From the NCBI GenBank assembly GCA_027317185.1, contig DAHVFB010000002.1:1-64000 (forward strand): a DNA stretch of 64,000 bases, in the 5' to 3' direction. Each line of letters begins with the position of its first letter. The stretch's first letter is position 1. Under the pieces are notes generated by a model, which did not search any database, had not been told where the DNA came from, and saw only the letters and a list, made by a program, of their open reading frames with translations. The DNA comes from Deltaproteobacteria bacterium. Its GTDB lineage: Bacteria; Desulfobacterota; Binatia; Binatales; Binataceae. The translations under genes and the position numbers were made by a program. Shown here piece after piece: positions 17,748 through 26,810 of this stretch.

Positions 17748-19226
17748 ATGGCAGCAGCAATTTCTTCGCGGCAGCAGTCCAAATCGGCTCAGGTGAGAGC
17801 GCACCTTAAGCATCCAATCATCGACTCCGACGGCCATACATACGAGTTCCTGCCAGTCATCCTCGACTATATCAAGGCGGTGGCCGGCGAATCGGTGGCC
17901 AAGCGGTTCATGACCGCTTCGCACGATACTTTTCAGGATCCGCGCTGGCGATTCTTTTCGATGGAGGAACGGCGCGAACGGCGCGCGATGCGTCCGACGT
18001 GGCGCGGGCTGCCGGCCCGCAACACCGTCGATCTGGCGACCGCGGTGATGCCCGGCCTGATGTACGATCGGCTCGATGAGATGGGACTCGACTACTCAGT
18101 CGTCTATCCCACTTTGGCCTTTCTGGCGATTGAGGTCGCGGACGAGGAAGTCCGGCGGGCCGCCTGCCGCGCGATCAACAATATGCGCGCCGACATGTTC
18201 CGCGAATTCGGCGATCGTCTCACCACCCCGGCCACGATTCCGATGCATACGCCGGCTGAAGCGATCGCGGAGCTGGAACACTGCGTGAAGGAACTGGGCC
18301 TGAAGTCGGCCATGATGGCGAGTTATGTCCGCCGTCCGATTCCAGTCGCGGAGAAGCAATTTCCCGGCGTCAGCCGTTGGGCGTACTGGCTGGACACCTT
18401 CGGACTCGATAGCGTGCATGACTACGATCCATTCTGGGCGAAGTGCGTGGAACTTGGGATCTCGCCGACCTTCCACTCGGTTGGTTATGGCTGGGGATCG
18501 CGCCAATCGATTACCAACTACGTGCATAACCATCTGGGCAACTTCGCCGCCAGCGCCGAGGCGATCTGCCGGTCGCTATTACTGGGCGGGGTGCCTAAAC
18601 GTTTTCCTAAGCTGACCTTCGCCTTCCTCGAAGGCGGCATCCCATGGGCCCGCAATCTGTTCTGCGACATGATCTCGCACTGGCACAAGCGCAATGGCGC
18701 GGCAGTCGAACACTATAATCCTGCGCTTATCGACAAGTCGAAATTCCTCGAGTTGGCGGCACGCTATGGCGGGCGCACCACCGAAGGCAGGGCCGACAGC
18801 CTGCTGGGCAGGCTGATCGAATCGTTGGAAATCGGCGAGGACCGGAGCCTGATCGACGAATGGGCGCCCAGCGGAATCCACTCGGCCGAGGAAATTCGCG
18901 ACATCTTCGTCAATCAGTTCTATTTCGGCTGCGAAGGCGACGATCCGCTGAATGCGATGGCTTTCAAGCCACAGGGCACACCTCTCAATATGCGCCTGAA
19001 TGCGCTGTATGGATCGGACATCGGCCATTGGGACGTGCCGGATATGTCAGAGGTGGCCGAGGAAGTTTACGAACTGGTCGAGCACGAACTAATCAGCGAG
19101 GACGAGTTGCGCGAGTTCGTGTTCGTCAACGCGGTTAAATTCTGGACCTCGACCAATCCCGACTTCTTCAAGGGTACGGTGGTCGAGAGTGAGGTTAACA
19201 AGTTAGTAGCCAACGGACTTAAATAG
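17748..19226 (+). CDS. Amidohydrolase-2 family metal-dependent hydrolase/decarboxylase
   Basis: A 492-residue TIM-barrel protein of the amidohydrolase-related (ACMSD/2,3-dihydroxybenzoate decarboxylase-like) group. The N-terminal metal motif is IIDSDGHTYE; here the second metal-binding side chain of the usual D-x-H is spaced DGH. FHSVGYGWGS and FLEGGIPWARNL carry the later barrel motifs, and a C-terminal IYGSDIGHWD-like segment (LYGSDIGHWDVPD) supplies the catalytic Asp. Members hydrolyse or decarboxylate aromatic or keto acids. ATG 17748 follows CAGGAG. A second member lies at 51750, and many catabolic clusters carry such paralogues. Confidence 0.85.
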   Translation: MAAAISSRQQSKSAQVRAHLKHPIIDSDGHTYEFLPVILDYIKAVAGESVAKRFMTASHDTFQDPRWRFFSMEERRERRAMRPTWRGLPARNTVDLATAVMPGLMYDRLDEMGLDYSVVYPTLAFLAIEVADEEVRRAACRAINNMRADMFREFGDRLTTPATIPMHTPAEAIAELEHCVKELGLKSAMMASYVRRPIPVAEKQFPGVSRWAYWLDTFGLDSVHDYDPFWAKCVELGISPTFHSVGYGWGSRQSITNYVHNHLGNFAASAEAICRSLLLGGVPKRFPKLTFAFLEGGIPWARNLFCDMISHWHKRNGAAVEHYNPALIDKSKFLELAARYGGRTTEGRADSLLGRLIESLEIGEDRSLIDEWAPSGIHSAEEIRDIFVNQFYFGCEGDDPLNAMAFKPQGTPLNMRLNALYGSDIGHWDVPDMSEVAEEVYELVEHELISEDELREFVFVNAVKFWTSTNPDFFKGTVVESEVNKLVANGLK

Positions 19227-19303
19227 CGCACGGCCCGATTGGCTAATGGAATAGCCAGTAGGAACCCTGGTAGCTCAGTCGAACAACTTTGCCTGAAAAG
19301 ATT

Positions 19304-19335
19304 GATTACCTCTCCTTGTCCAAGGAGAGGTAATC
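19304..19335. repeat. Perfect 15-bp inverted repeat
   Basis: GATTACCTCTCCTTG (19304-19318) and CAAGGAGAGGTAATC (19321-19335) are exact reverse complements around a TC loop. It lies between the convergent amidohydrolase and acyl-CoA dehydrogenase genes. It could be a terminator hairpin or a mobile palindromic repeat; no T tract follows. Confidence 0.65.
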
Positions 19336-19382
19336 CACTGCGCCGTTAGGCAGTTACGCAAAGATCTCCTTCGGGAAGGGGC

Positions 19383-19420
19383 CGGGGGTCAGGTTCCATC
19401 GCAAGGGAACCTGACCCCCG
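19383..19420. repeat. Perfect 15-bp inverted repeat, REP-like
   Basis: CGGGGGTCAGGTTCC (19383-19397) pairs exactly with GGAACCTGACCCCCG (19406-19420) around an 8-base loop. The GGGGTCAGGTTCC core resembles palindromes that flank REP-associated tyrosine transposases (RAYTs) in other genomes, from general knowledge. No transposase gene is present in this window. It ends 14 bases from the stop of the acyl-CoA dehydrogenase. Confidence 0.65.
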
Positions 19421-19434
19421 CGCCGCACGGCGTC

Positions 19435-20589
19435 TCAGTATGGGCGCGAGGCCTTGCCCAGCAGTTCGCGCGCAACCACGATTTTCATCACCTGCGCTGT
19501 GCCGTCGCCAATTTCCAACCCGATTACGTCCCGCAGCCGCTGCTGATGCGGCAGGTCGAGGCTGTAGCCGAAATGACCATGCAGCAGCAGACATTTGTGA
19601 ATGACGTCGGCGGCAAGTTCCGGCCCCCACCATTTGCATCCCGCCGCCAGCCATCCGTGCGGCTCGGAGCGATCGCGTAGCCATAAGGCCTCGTAGCAGA
19701 GCAGCCGGGCGGCGCGAAGCTGCACCGCGGCTTCGACCAGCGGAAACGAAACCCCCTCGAAACGGGCTAGACTCGCGCCGAAGGCCTGGCGCTCCTTAAC
19801 GTAATTGCAGGTTTCATCGACGCTTTGCTGCGCCGCGCCGATACACATGAGGCCGATTAGCGCGCGGCTGAAATCGAACCCCTGCATCACCTGCGCAAAG
19901 CCCGCGCCTTCCGGGCCGATCCGCATCGCAGCCGGCACCCGCACCGAATCGAAAAAAAGCTGGCCGCGCCCGACCGATCGGGAGCCGAGGTCTCTGAAAC
20001 GGTTACGGCTGACACCGGGCGAATGAAGATCGACATAGAAGGCGCTGACGCCGTGTGCACCGTCATCCATTGCGCCCGTGCGCGCCATCACGAGTGCGCC
20101 GTCGGCCGACGAGGCGAACGAGATCGAGGTCTTCTCGCCGTTAAGAACATAGCAGTCGCCGTCGCGGCGGGCGGCGAGCCTAACGTGAGCCGCATCGGAA
20201 CCCGCGCCGGGCTCGGTTACAGCCAGCGCCGCAATCGCCTCGCCACGGCAGATCGACGGCAGAATCGCCGCGCGTTGTTCGTCGCTGCCGCGCTGCGCGA
20301 TGATCGCGGCGACCAGCGCCGACAGCAGCATCACATAGCCGGCGTTGAAATCGGCGCGCGCGATCTCTTCATGCGCGATGCCCAACCCCAAATAATCGAG
20401 GCCGTTTCCGCCGAAGCGCGAATCGACCATCGGCGCGAGCAAACCCATCGCGCCCAACTGCAGCACCAGCTCGCGCGGGAGATCCTGGTCGATATCACGC
20501 GACTGATATTTCGGGGCCAGCTCGCGGGTCGCGAAATCGCGCAGGGAGGCCTGGAGCAGCTTGTGATCCGGAGAAAATTCAAAATCCAT
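19435..20589 (-). CDS. Acyl-CoA dehydrogenase
   Basis: FAD enzyme of about 384 residues oxidising an acyl-CoA to the enoyl-CoA. The family signatures are present: ALAVTEPGAGSDAAHVRLAA around the FAD/substrate site, and the C-terminal dimer/FAD segment DVIGLEIGDGTAQVMKIVVARELLG. The frame opens at 20622, but ATG 20589 gives the normal start MDFEFSPDHKLLQ and follows AAGGAGGATCTCATCGC. It is convergent with the amidohydrolase and divergent from the Rieske oxygenase. The chain length or branched substrate cannot be told; the enoyl-CoA hydratase at 10644 could act on its products. Confidence 0.92.
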   Translation of the reverse strand: MDFEFSPDHKLLQASLRDFATRELAPKYQSRDIDQDLPRELVLQLGAMGLLAPMVDSRFGGNGLDYLGLGIAHEEIARADFNAGYVMLLSALVAAIIAQRGSDEQRAAILPSICRGEAIAALAVTEPGAGSDAAHVRLAARRDGDCYVLNGEKTSISFASSADGALVMARTGAMDDGAHGVSAFYVDLHSPGVSRNRFRDLGSRSVGRGQLFFDSVRVPAAMRIGPEGAGFAQVMQGFDFSRALIGLMCIGAAQQSVDETCNYVKERQAFGASLARFEGVSFPLVEAAVQLRAARLLCYEALWLRDRSEPHGWLAAGCKWWGPELAADVIHKCLLLHGHFGYSLDLPHQQRLRDVIGLEIGDGTAQVMKIVVARELLGKASRPY

Positions 20590-20726
20590 CGCGATGAGAT
20601 CCTCCTTGGGTGCCTGATTCACCTACGCGCCAACTTCCGCATAGTTTTTCGCAACTGTACTCGATCAGGATCGGCTTGTGCTAAATTGAGCCTGCGGGAA
20701 ATAACCATGATTGCAGGAGCGCGGTT

Positions 20727-21920
20727 ATGAAAACGGTGATGGCCGATAGGCGCTGGATTAAAGATCATGCCGACCTCGGCACCGGTCCGGTATCGACCGA
20801 AACCTGCACTTCAGCCGATTTTTTCGAGCGCGAGCGCGACGGTATCTTTCGCCAACTCTGGTTGAATATGGGCCGCGAGGAAGAGCTGGCGGAGCCGGGC
20901 GACTATATCGTCCGGGATTTGGCGGTAGCCAATACCTCGGTGCTGATCGTGCGCGGCAAAGATCGGAAGATCCGCGCGTTTCACAACGTCTGTATGCATC
21001 GTGGCAACCGGCTGGTCAATGGCGCCAGCGGCACCTGCAATAAACTCCTTGTCTGCCGGTTTCATAGTTGGGCCTACGATCTTCAGGGTCAATTGCAATG
21101 GGTTTCCGATGAGGCGAATTTTTACGATATCGACAAATCCAATCTGGGGCTGAGGAGCATCGCGGTTGATACCTGGGAAGGTTTTATCTTTATCAACCTG
21201 AGTTCCTCGCCGGCGCAGAGCCTGCGCGAATATCTTGGTGGATTAGTGCAACAGATCGGTGGCTACCCTTTCCAGCAACACTCCCTGCTCTGCCGCTATC
21301 GGATCGAAGAGCAGGCCAACTGGAAGGTGATCCTCGATGCCCAAAACGAGGTTTACCACCTGCCCTTCCTGCACATCGCGTATCCCGATTTTTGCCCCTT
21401 GAACGAGCAGAAATTCAGCCGCATCCAGAGTTTCAAGCGCTTCGATCGGCATACCGTATATTCGGTCGAGAACAACGCCGAGCATCAAATGACCGCGACC
21501 GAAGCGATCGCCGCACGCACCTTCCCGGGCGATGGAACCTTGAGCCCGTCGATGATCGGCTGGTTCGACTTTTACACAATATTTCCGAATTTCTGTCTGA
21601 TTTTTCTGGGCGGGAATTATCTGACCTACAACATCTGGCCGGTATCGGTATCGTCATCGGTCTGGGAAGTGAGTGTTTATCAACCGGCTACCGATAAGCC
21701 GAGCGAGCGATTCGCCGAAGAGTATGCCCGCTGCCGCCTGCGCGATCTGCTGCAGGAGGACGCGAGCAACCATGAGGCGATTCAAGCCAGCTTGAACTCC
21801 GGGGCGCTTGCGCATTTCCAGCTTCAGGACGAGGAAATACAGATCCGGCATTTCCACAAGATGGTTCGCGAGCATGCCGAGGCGCGCGGGCAATCGGTTT
21901 TGGCCGCAGCCGGTAAATGA
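20727..21920 (+). CDS. Rieske non-heme iron oxygenase, alpha subunit
   Basis: A 397-residue ring-hydroxylating or demethylating oxygenase. The Rieske cluster ligands are C89-M-H91 and C110-x2-H113 (CMHRGN; CRFHSWAYDLQG). The mononuclear iron site is near DAQNEVYHLPFLH, with H211 and H216 and E208 at the bridging position. No beta subunit or reductase gene is adjacent, so it probably belongs to the homomeric, carnitine/phthalate-like class and borrows electrons from elsewhere. ATG 20727 is preceded by AGGAGCGCGGTT. A small protein gene follows after 44 bases. It is divergent from the acyl-CoA dehydrogenase. Confidence 0.92.
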   Translation: MKTVMADRRWIKDHADLGTGPVSTETCTSADFFERERDGIFRQLWLNMGREEELAEPGDYIVRDLAVANTSVLIVRGKDRKIRAFHNVCMHRGNRLVNGASGTCNKLLVCRFHSWAYDLQGQLQWVSDEANFYDIDKSNLGLRSIAVDTWEGFIFINLSSSPAQSLREYLGGLVQQIGGYPFQQHSLLCRYRIEEQANWKVILDAQNEVYHLPFLHIAYPDFCPLNEQKFSRIQSFKRFDRHTVYSVENNAEHQMTATEAIAARTFPGDGTLSPSMIGWFDFYTIFPNFCLIFLGGNYLTYNIWPVSVSSSVWEVSVYQPATDKPSERFAEEYARCRLRDLLQEDASNHEAIQASLNSGALAHFQLQDEEIQIRHFHKMVREHAEARGQSVLAAAGK

Positions 21921-21964
21921 ATGCATCCATCAATCGTGTAATTCAAAAGCAAGGGCACTGAAAA

Positions 21965-22297
21965 ATGACCCGGCAGTTACCGTCTGAGTTTGTCGACCTC
22001 GAAAGCTTTTTGCCATGGGCATTGCCGGCCAGCGTCGCGCGGAATAAGAAGCGCCTGGCGAGCTCGATGGAAGAGATTAAATCTTTTTACGATGCGATCC
22101 TGCCGCGCGCCGACCGGATACTCGCCTACCTGGACCAATACTCAGTAAAAGAGATGCCGCAGGATGCCGCCCAGCTCTTTCGCCTGATGCTCGCATTGGC
22201 CGAAGTGTCGAACGCGGTGGAACTGTTTCACGAGCCGGGCGTCACCGACGGCTGCGATCCCTCGCGATTTGTAGTGGTCAAAGAACGCAATCCCTGA
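21965..22297 (+). CDS. Small helical protein paired with the Rieske oxygenase
   Basis: A 110-residue, mostly helical soluble protein with no signal peptide and no metal motif. The central part (SMEEIKSFYDAILPRADRILAYLDQ) is amphipathic, and it ends with a short charged tail. I do not recognise a named family. It begins 44 bases after the Rieske gene on the same strand, so cotranscription is likely and a role as a partner or stability factor is possible, but this is inference. The ATG is preceded by only a weak purine run (AAGGGCACTGAAAA). Confidence 0.6.
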   Translation: MTRQLPSEFVDLESFLPWALPASVARNKKRLASSMEEIKSFYDAILPRADRILAYLDQYSVKEMPQDAAQLFRLMLALAEVSNAVELFHEPGVTDGCDPSRFVVVKERNP

Positions 22298-22385
22298 TTC
22301 ATGTTCGCGCGCTACCCGGCGCACCCTTGGCTCATTTCGCTTCTAATGTCATAAAACGTCAAGATTTACGAAACAACGAGGGAAG

Positions 22386-22402
22386 GCGGCTCAATAACCG
22401 CT
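22386..22402 (+). terminator. Weak hairpin with T run after the Rieske pair
   Basis: GCGG (22386-22389) pairs with CCGC (22398-22401) across the loop CTCAATAA and is followed by CTTTTC. The stem is only four pairs, but the T run and position between operons fit a weak intrinsic terminator. Confidence 0.35.
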
Positions 22403-22466
22403 TTTCTCATGTTTGACTTGCCCGTGATCGCGATCAATGCTCATAGCGACCCGAGGGGACTTGGCT

Positions 22467-24179
22467 ATGTTCAAATTGCGATCTTTGTTGGTATTGGCGC
22501 TTATCATTGTTTCGACTTACGCGTGGTGTCCCGCGCGATCCGCTGAATCCGCCACTATCGATATCGTGGTCCAACCGGTTCCGCGCACCGAACTTACCGC
22601 ACCACCGTCGCACGGCCTCAACAGTCGATCGGTGATGCCGCGCCACTTTGCCAACCCGGCGCTGATCCGGCAACAGAAGGAGCTGTTGGCCTCCACGCGG
22701 ACCAAGCCCTCTTCCGAGCATGGCGGTCACGGAAAACCTACGCCAAGCCCGACGCCGACTCCCACGTCGACTCCCACGCCCGCACCGCCGGTGCCGATCA
22801 GTCAAACCGGGACCTCTCCGACCGCAGTTAATTTGACTGGCGCTTTCGTCGGAACTGGCGACACGCTTTATGAACCACCTGATACGCAGATAGCCGCCGG
22901 GTTGAACGGCTCGACAACTGAATTGCTTGAGGCGGTGAATTTGACCGGCCAGGTGTTCAGTACCAGCGGCACCCTACTCACGACGTTGAACCTGTCCCAA
23001 CTCACGATCGATCCGTCCACCGATAGCGTGAGCGATCCGCGGGTGCTGTACGACGCCGTCTCGCAACGCTGGCTGATATTGTTGATCACCTTTTCGCCCA
23101 CCACGGATTCGGGATGGGATCTCGCGGTCTCGCAGACCAGCGACCCGAGCGGGGGCTACAACCTGTATACGATCTCCACCGCCAACGTCGTGAATCCCGA
23201 CGGTACGAAAGGAAATTTCCCGGACTTTCCGAAAATTGGTTTCAACGGCAATAAGGTGGTAATCACCGGCGACGCATTCCACGCGATCCAAAAGCACTCC
23301 GGGACCTCCTACAAGTTCGAAGGCACTGAATTCGTCGTGCTTAACAAAAGCGAACTGGTGAGCGGCGATTCCTCCGCCAGCGCCGTGATGTTCCTGCCTG
23401 ACCAGGGAGACCTTGCGATAGAACCGGCGCTGCATCTCAATCCCACGTCAACCCCTGGAGTTTCACCGGCGGACAATCTGTACATGGCGGCGGTTAACGG
23501 GACCCTGGCCTCCACCTCAACCATCGACGTGTGGACGGTAACGGGGGTGCCTGGCGTAAGCACCGTCGGGGCCGTTCGCACTTCGCTGCCGATTGGAACG
23601 CTTTCGATTCCACCCAACGCCCAGCAAGCCGGCAGCGGCGTGCTGATCGACACCAACGATGACAGCCTGCTCGATGCCGTCTTCCGCGACGGCTCGATTG
23701 CGGGATCGTTGTGGGTTTCGGCCAATGACGGATGCGTCCCGCCCAGTGACAGCGCGGTGCGTTCGTGCCTGCGCTTTATCGAGGTGTCGGTCGGGAGCGG
23801 TGGAACCAGCGGGTTGAGCGTCAGCCAGGATTTCGACTATGCGGGCCAGCCGGGTCTCTATTATTATTATCCGGCCCTCCGGACCGATTCATCCGGTGAC
23901 CTTGCGACAGTGTTTTCCGGGTCTTCCACCAGTTCGTTCGCGTCGGTCTACTCGGCGTCGCGACTGGTTGGCGATACTGCGAATACCCTGACAAATTTTT
24001 CGACCATCGAATCCGGCGCGGCCGCCTACACCACGTCGCCGCCGCGATGGGGTGACTACTCAGGCGCGGGAATCGATCCCGACGACAGCACTATCTGGAT
24101 CGGCGGCGAGTACGCGGCGTCCGACAATCCAATCCTCGGTTCGCTTTGGGGCACCTGGATCGCCAGCGTACAGCCATAG
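22467..24179 (+). CDS. Exported protein with Pro/Thr linker and beta-rich repeats
   Basis: About 570 residues. A Sec signal peptide (MFKLRSLLVLALIIVSTYAW, then CPARSAESA) is followed by a short leader and a low-complexity Pro/Thr/Ser linker (alternating TP, about residues 90-108). The rest is beta-rich and Gly/Asp/Ser-heavy, with FPDFPKIGFNGNKVVITGDAF and, near the end, RWGDYSGAGIDPDDSTIWIGGEYA, suggesting a propeller-like or adhesin-type surface protein. No catalytic motif is seen. The frame opens at 22437, but ATG 22467, with GAGGGGA 9 bases upstream, begins the signal peptide. Function is unknown; secretion is well supported. Confidence 0.75.
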   Translation: MFKLRSLLVLALIIVSTYAWCPARSAESATIDIVVQPVPRTELTAPPSHGLNSRSVMPRHFANPALIRQQKELLASTRTKPSSEHGGHGKPTPSPTPTPTSTPTPAPPVPISQTGTSPTAVNLTGAFVGTGDTLYEPPDTQIAAGLNGSTTELLEAVNLTGQVFSTSGTLLTTLNLSQLTIDPSTDSVSDPRVLYDAVSQRWLILLITFSPTTDSGWDLAVSQTSDPSGGYNLYTISTANVVNPDGTKGNFPDFPKIGFNGNKVVITGDAFHAIQKHSGTSYKFEGTEFVVLNKSELVSGDSSASAVMFLPDQGDLAIEPALHLNPTSTPGVSPADNLYMAAVNGTLASTSTIDVWTVTGVPGVSTVGAVRTSLPIGTLSIPPNAQQAGSGVLIDTNDDSLLDAVFRDGSIAGSLWVSANDGCVPPSDSAVRSCLRFIEVSVGSGGTSGLSVSQDFDYAGQPGLYYYYPALRTDSSGDLATVFSGSSTSSFASVYSASRLVGDTANTLTNFSTIESGAAAYTTSPPRWGDYSGAGIDPDDSTIWIGGEYAASDNPILGSLWGTWIASVQP

Positions 24180-24271
24180 CGTAGCCGCGGCGCAGTGAAC
24201 TTCAGTGCAGCCGCGTTTCGATCGCGCAATGCGCGTTACTTTCGCGAACCAGCTACCCTCCGGCAATAGGC

Positions 24272-24910
24272 TTACCTGTCAGTATCGCGAGCGGCGCGGG
24301 GGATCGGCTTGAGATTAAGGTAAAACTTTTTTATCGGAGTGTCCCATAAGAGTGGGATGCCGCATCGGGCAACTGCTTTTGCAGGATTACCCTGCACCAT
24401 AGTCATCGCGGGGATTGATCGGGTCACGACGCTTCCGGCGGTAATCACCGCACCGCGGCCAATAGTAACGTTAGGCAATATTATCGATCCGGCGCCGAGG
24501 TAAACCTCGTCTTCTATCTTTACCGATACGTAGTTACTTAGATCTTCTTCATGGGGAAGCAGACTATGTATATGGGCGATTATCAAACACCTGATTCCGA
24601 CCTGAACATCATTGCCGATCGAAATCCATTGCGGGTATGCAGTTTCCATCATCACGTCCGAAGCGATATGGACGCGCTCACCGATCTTCACTCCTCGCTG
24701 GCGATGGGCCCAAATTCGGAAGCCGGTAGCGCCCGGCATCGAACGGGCAAGACTCTGCAGGATGCGGTTTTTCAGGGCTCGCCCGATGGACTCCTTGAAC
24801 GCCGGCTTGTTGTGCGATTCCAAGCCATAGGCGGCGTCGGGCGTGATCTGATTGACGTCAAGAGGAAAGTTCTTATCCATGTTTCGTGACCGGGCAACTA
24901 AGCCGAACAT
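24272..24910 (-). CDS. Hexapeptide-repeat (LbH) O-acyltransferase
   Basis: About 212 residues. The left-handed beta-helix is read from hexads such as VKIGERVHIASDVMME, ISIGNDVQVGIRCLI, VKIEDEVYLGAGSIIL and VTIGRGAVITAGSVVT, with MVQGNPAKAV at the end, as in maltose/galactoside acetyltransferases. The catalytic His is probably in AHIHSLLPHEEDL. It would acetylate or otherwise acylate a hydroxyl, using acetyl-CoA or possibly the acyl carried by the adjacent carrier protein. ATG 24910 overlaps the carrier stop (TGATG), giving tight coupling. It is the last gene of the cluster. Confidence 0.85.
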   Translation of the reverse strand: MFGLVARSRNMDKNFPLDVNQITPDAAYGLESHNKPAFKESIGRALKNRILQSLARSMPGATGFRIWAHRQRGVKIGERVHIASDVMMETAYPQWISIGNDVQVGIRCLIIAHIHSLLPHEEDLSNYVSVKIEDEVYLGAGSIILPNVTIGRGAVITAGSVVTRSIPAMTMVQGNPAKAVARCGIPLLWDTPIKKFYLNLKPIPRAARDTDR

Positions 24911-25209
24911 CAAGGCTGATCCGGGTGCTTATTATCGGTCGGGGTTTGACTTCTATCCGCGATATATCGGCAAAACGAGCCCAGGACGGTAAGTTGTTCC
25001 GGGTCAAGCTCAGAAAAGTCAATCACGATCCCAAAAGTCTGTTCGACAGTTGAGATAAGCTCGACGATATCGACCGAATCGATAATACCTTCGGTCAACA
25101 AGTCCAGGTCATCGGGCAGATCGTCAAGTTCGCGTCCTGCGGCAAGTATCGAGTTTTCCAGTCGAGAGACGACAAGCGCCCTGACCTGCTCAGCGGAAAC
25201 CACAGTCAT
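24910..25209 (-). CDS. Acyl/peptidyl carrier protein
   Basis: A 99-residue four-helix carrier domain. The phosphopantetheine Ser is S45 in GIIDSVDIVELIS, followed by the usual helix and EQTFGIVID. It would hold the adenylated substrate as a thioester. The start overlaps the adenylation gene by ATGA, and the stop overlaps the acyltransferase start. The stand-alone arrangement of adenylation enzyme plus carrier is typical of pathways that load one amino or aryl acid for tailoring while tethered, such as luciferase-like oxidation. The C-terminal tail after about residue 85 is probably disordered. Confidence 0.9.
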   Translation of the reverse strand: MTVVSAEQVRALVVSRLENSILAAGRELDDLPDDLDLLTEGIIDSVDIVELISTVEQTFGIVIDFSELDPEQLTVLGSFCRYIADRSQTPTDNKHPDQP

Positions 25210-26810
25210 CCCAGTTCCTCCAGGTGCTTCTGCAATTGGCGACGATCGATTTTACCATTGGCGTTCAGCGGCCATTGTTCAATTTTGTGAATCCTGCGGG
25301 GTACCGCGTAACGGGGGAGCCGATGCTTAAGTTTATCGCGCAGCAGACCCATATCGGCTTTCGCGCCGGCTACAAAGACTTCGATCGCCGCGGCGCCCGT
25401 ACTGGTTAGAGGCCATCCCAGTGCAATGGCCACCTCTACGCCGGCTTCCGCCCGCAGTACGGCTTCGACCTCCTCCAACTCGACTCGATGTCCCTGAACC
25501 TTGATTTGATGATCGAGTCTGCCCAAATAAGTCATCGAACGATCGTCCTTGGACGACCGCACCCGGTCACCAGTGCGATAATAAAGCTCTTGTTTGGCCG
25601 CCGGCACCACAAAGCGCGCCGCGGTCTGTTCGGGATCCCGCCAATAGCCCAGCGATACCTGCGGGCCCGTCAACAGAAGTTCGCCCTCCTCACCCGGCGC
25701 AACCTCGACGCCGTTCGCATCGGCAACCATCGCCACCATACCCGGTATCGGATCACCGATGGGAACTATTTCGCGCTCGCATTGCGCTGGTGAGCTGGCC
25801 GGATCCCAGCGATAGATAGTGCAGGCAATAGTCAATTCGGTGGGCCCGTATAGATTTTCGACAATGCTGTTCGGTGCGGCAGCAGCCCACGTCGAGGCGA
25901 TCTCAGCCGGCAAGGGTTCGCCGCAGAACAAACTCAGCCGCAAGTTCGGATAGTGACCGGCCCCCAGCGACCCCAGTCTTTTCATCAGGACGCCTACCGA
26001 TGGAACTGAAAACCACACGGTAATACGAGCTTCCTGTATAAAGGAGCCGGGATTCAACATCGTCCGCTGCGACGGGCAGCACACGCACGCACCCGCCTCC
26101 CAGGCAACGAACATATCGAACACGGAGAGGTCGAAGGTCATATCGAAAGTCTGTGAAAAGCGATCGCCGCAGGTTACTCGATAACGATCCATTATCGCGT
26201 CGACAAAATGAGTGACGTTGCGCTGGGCAACCATCACCCCTTTTGGTATTCCCGTGCTGCCCGAGGTGAACAGAACGTAGGCCAATGCGTCTCGAGTTTT
26301 CGGACGCTCCCGCCACGCAGCCGCCGGGTCCAAATCCTTCCGCGCGATAAACCGATGGGCCGGCCAGCGTAACTTCAAATCGCCTGGTTCATCGCGATCG
26401 GCAAGTATAATGAGCAGTGGATAGTCAATCCCGTGAAGTAGTTCCGCAAGCTGCGGTTCGGACGCGCCATCAACGATGATCGAGCGGCACTCCGATCTGG
26501 CAAGCATCGTACGTGTTCGCTCCGGCGGGAATCCCCGATTCAGCGGCAAATAGCCATTGCCCGCCAGAAGGGATCCCAACACGCCAGCGAAGGCCGCGGG
26601 GGATCGGTATGCGAACACCCCGGTCATCGCGGGACCTCCCTCCGGAGTATGACTTTGGATAGTCGCGGCGAGCCGCGTGGCCGCCTCGCGTAGCTCGCGA
26701 TACGTTACACATACGCCAGCCACGTCCACCGCGGGACGATCCGGGTGAGTTTCAGCCGAACGTAGAAACCCGTGGTAAAGCGGGCGATTCGGATCGTCTG
26801 CCGCAGTCAT
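25206..26810 (-). CDS. Amino-acid/aryl-acid adenylation enzyme (ANL family)
   Basis: A 534-residue stand-alone adenylation domain that activates a carboxylate with ATP and loads the neighbouring carrier. Core motifs: A3 FTSGSTGIPKG (181-191), A5 NLYGPTE (about 319-325), A7 YRTGD, and A10 NANGKIDRRQL with K520 as catalytic Lys. D227 in TFDLSVFD sits at the position of the amino-group-binding Asp of amino-acid-activating domains, suggesting an alpha-amino acid substrate. FDLSVFDMF also resembles proline- and alanine-type domains, but the full pocket code was not extracted. Starts and stops overlap both neighbours as ATGA. Confidence 0.9.
   Translation of the reverse strand: MTAADDPNRPLYHGFLRSAETHPDRPAVDVAGVCVTYRELREAATRLAATIQSHTPEGGPAMTGVFAYRSPAAFAGVLGSLLAGNGYLPLNRGFPPERTRTMLARSECRSIIVDGASEPQLAELLHGIDYPLLIILADRDEPGDLKLRWPAHRFIARKDLDPAAAWRERPKTRDALAYVLFTSGSTGIPKGVMVAQRNVTHFVDAIMDRYRVTCGDRFSQTFDMTFDLSVFDMFVAWEAGACVCCPSQRTMLNPGSFIQEARITVWFSVPSVGVLMKRLGSLGAGHYPNLRLSLFCGEPLPAEIASTWAAAAPNSIVENLYGPTELTIACTIYRWDPASSPAQCEREIVPIGDPIPGMVAMVADANGVEVAPGEEGELLLTGPQVSLGYWRDPEQTAARFVVPAAKQELYYRTGDRVRSSKDDRSMTYLGRLDHQIKVQGHRVELEEVEAVLRAEAGVEVAIALGWPLTSTGAAAIEVFVAGAKADMGLLRDKLKHRLPRYAVPRRIHKIEQWPLNANGKIDRRQLQKHLEELG

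Noticed and set aside
19227..19303. tRNA-like text (GGTAGCTCAGTC) near 19269
   Set aside because: Only a D-arm-like string is present; no acceptor stem, anticodon arm or T-arm could be built around it.
22437..22466. Upstream ATG of the exported linker protein
   Set aside because: Starting at 22437 would put charged residues before the signal peptide. ATG 22467 with GAGGGGA fits better.
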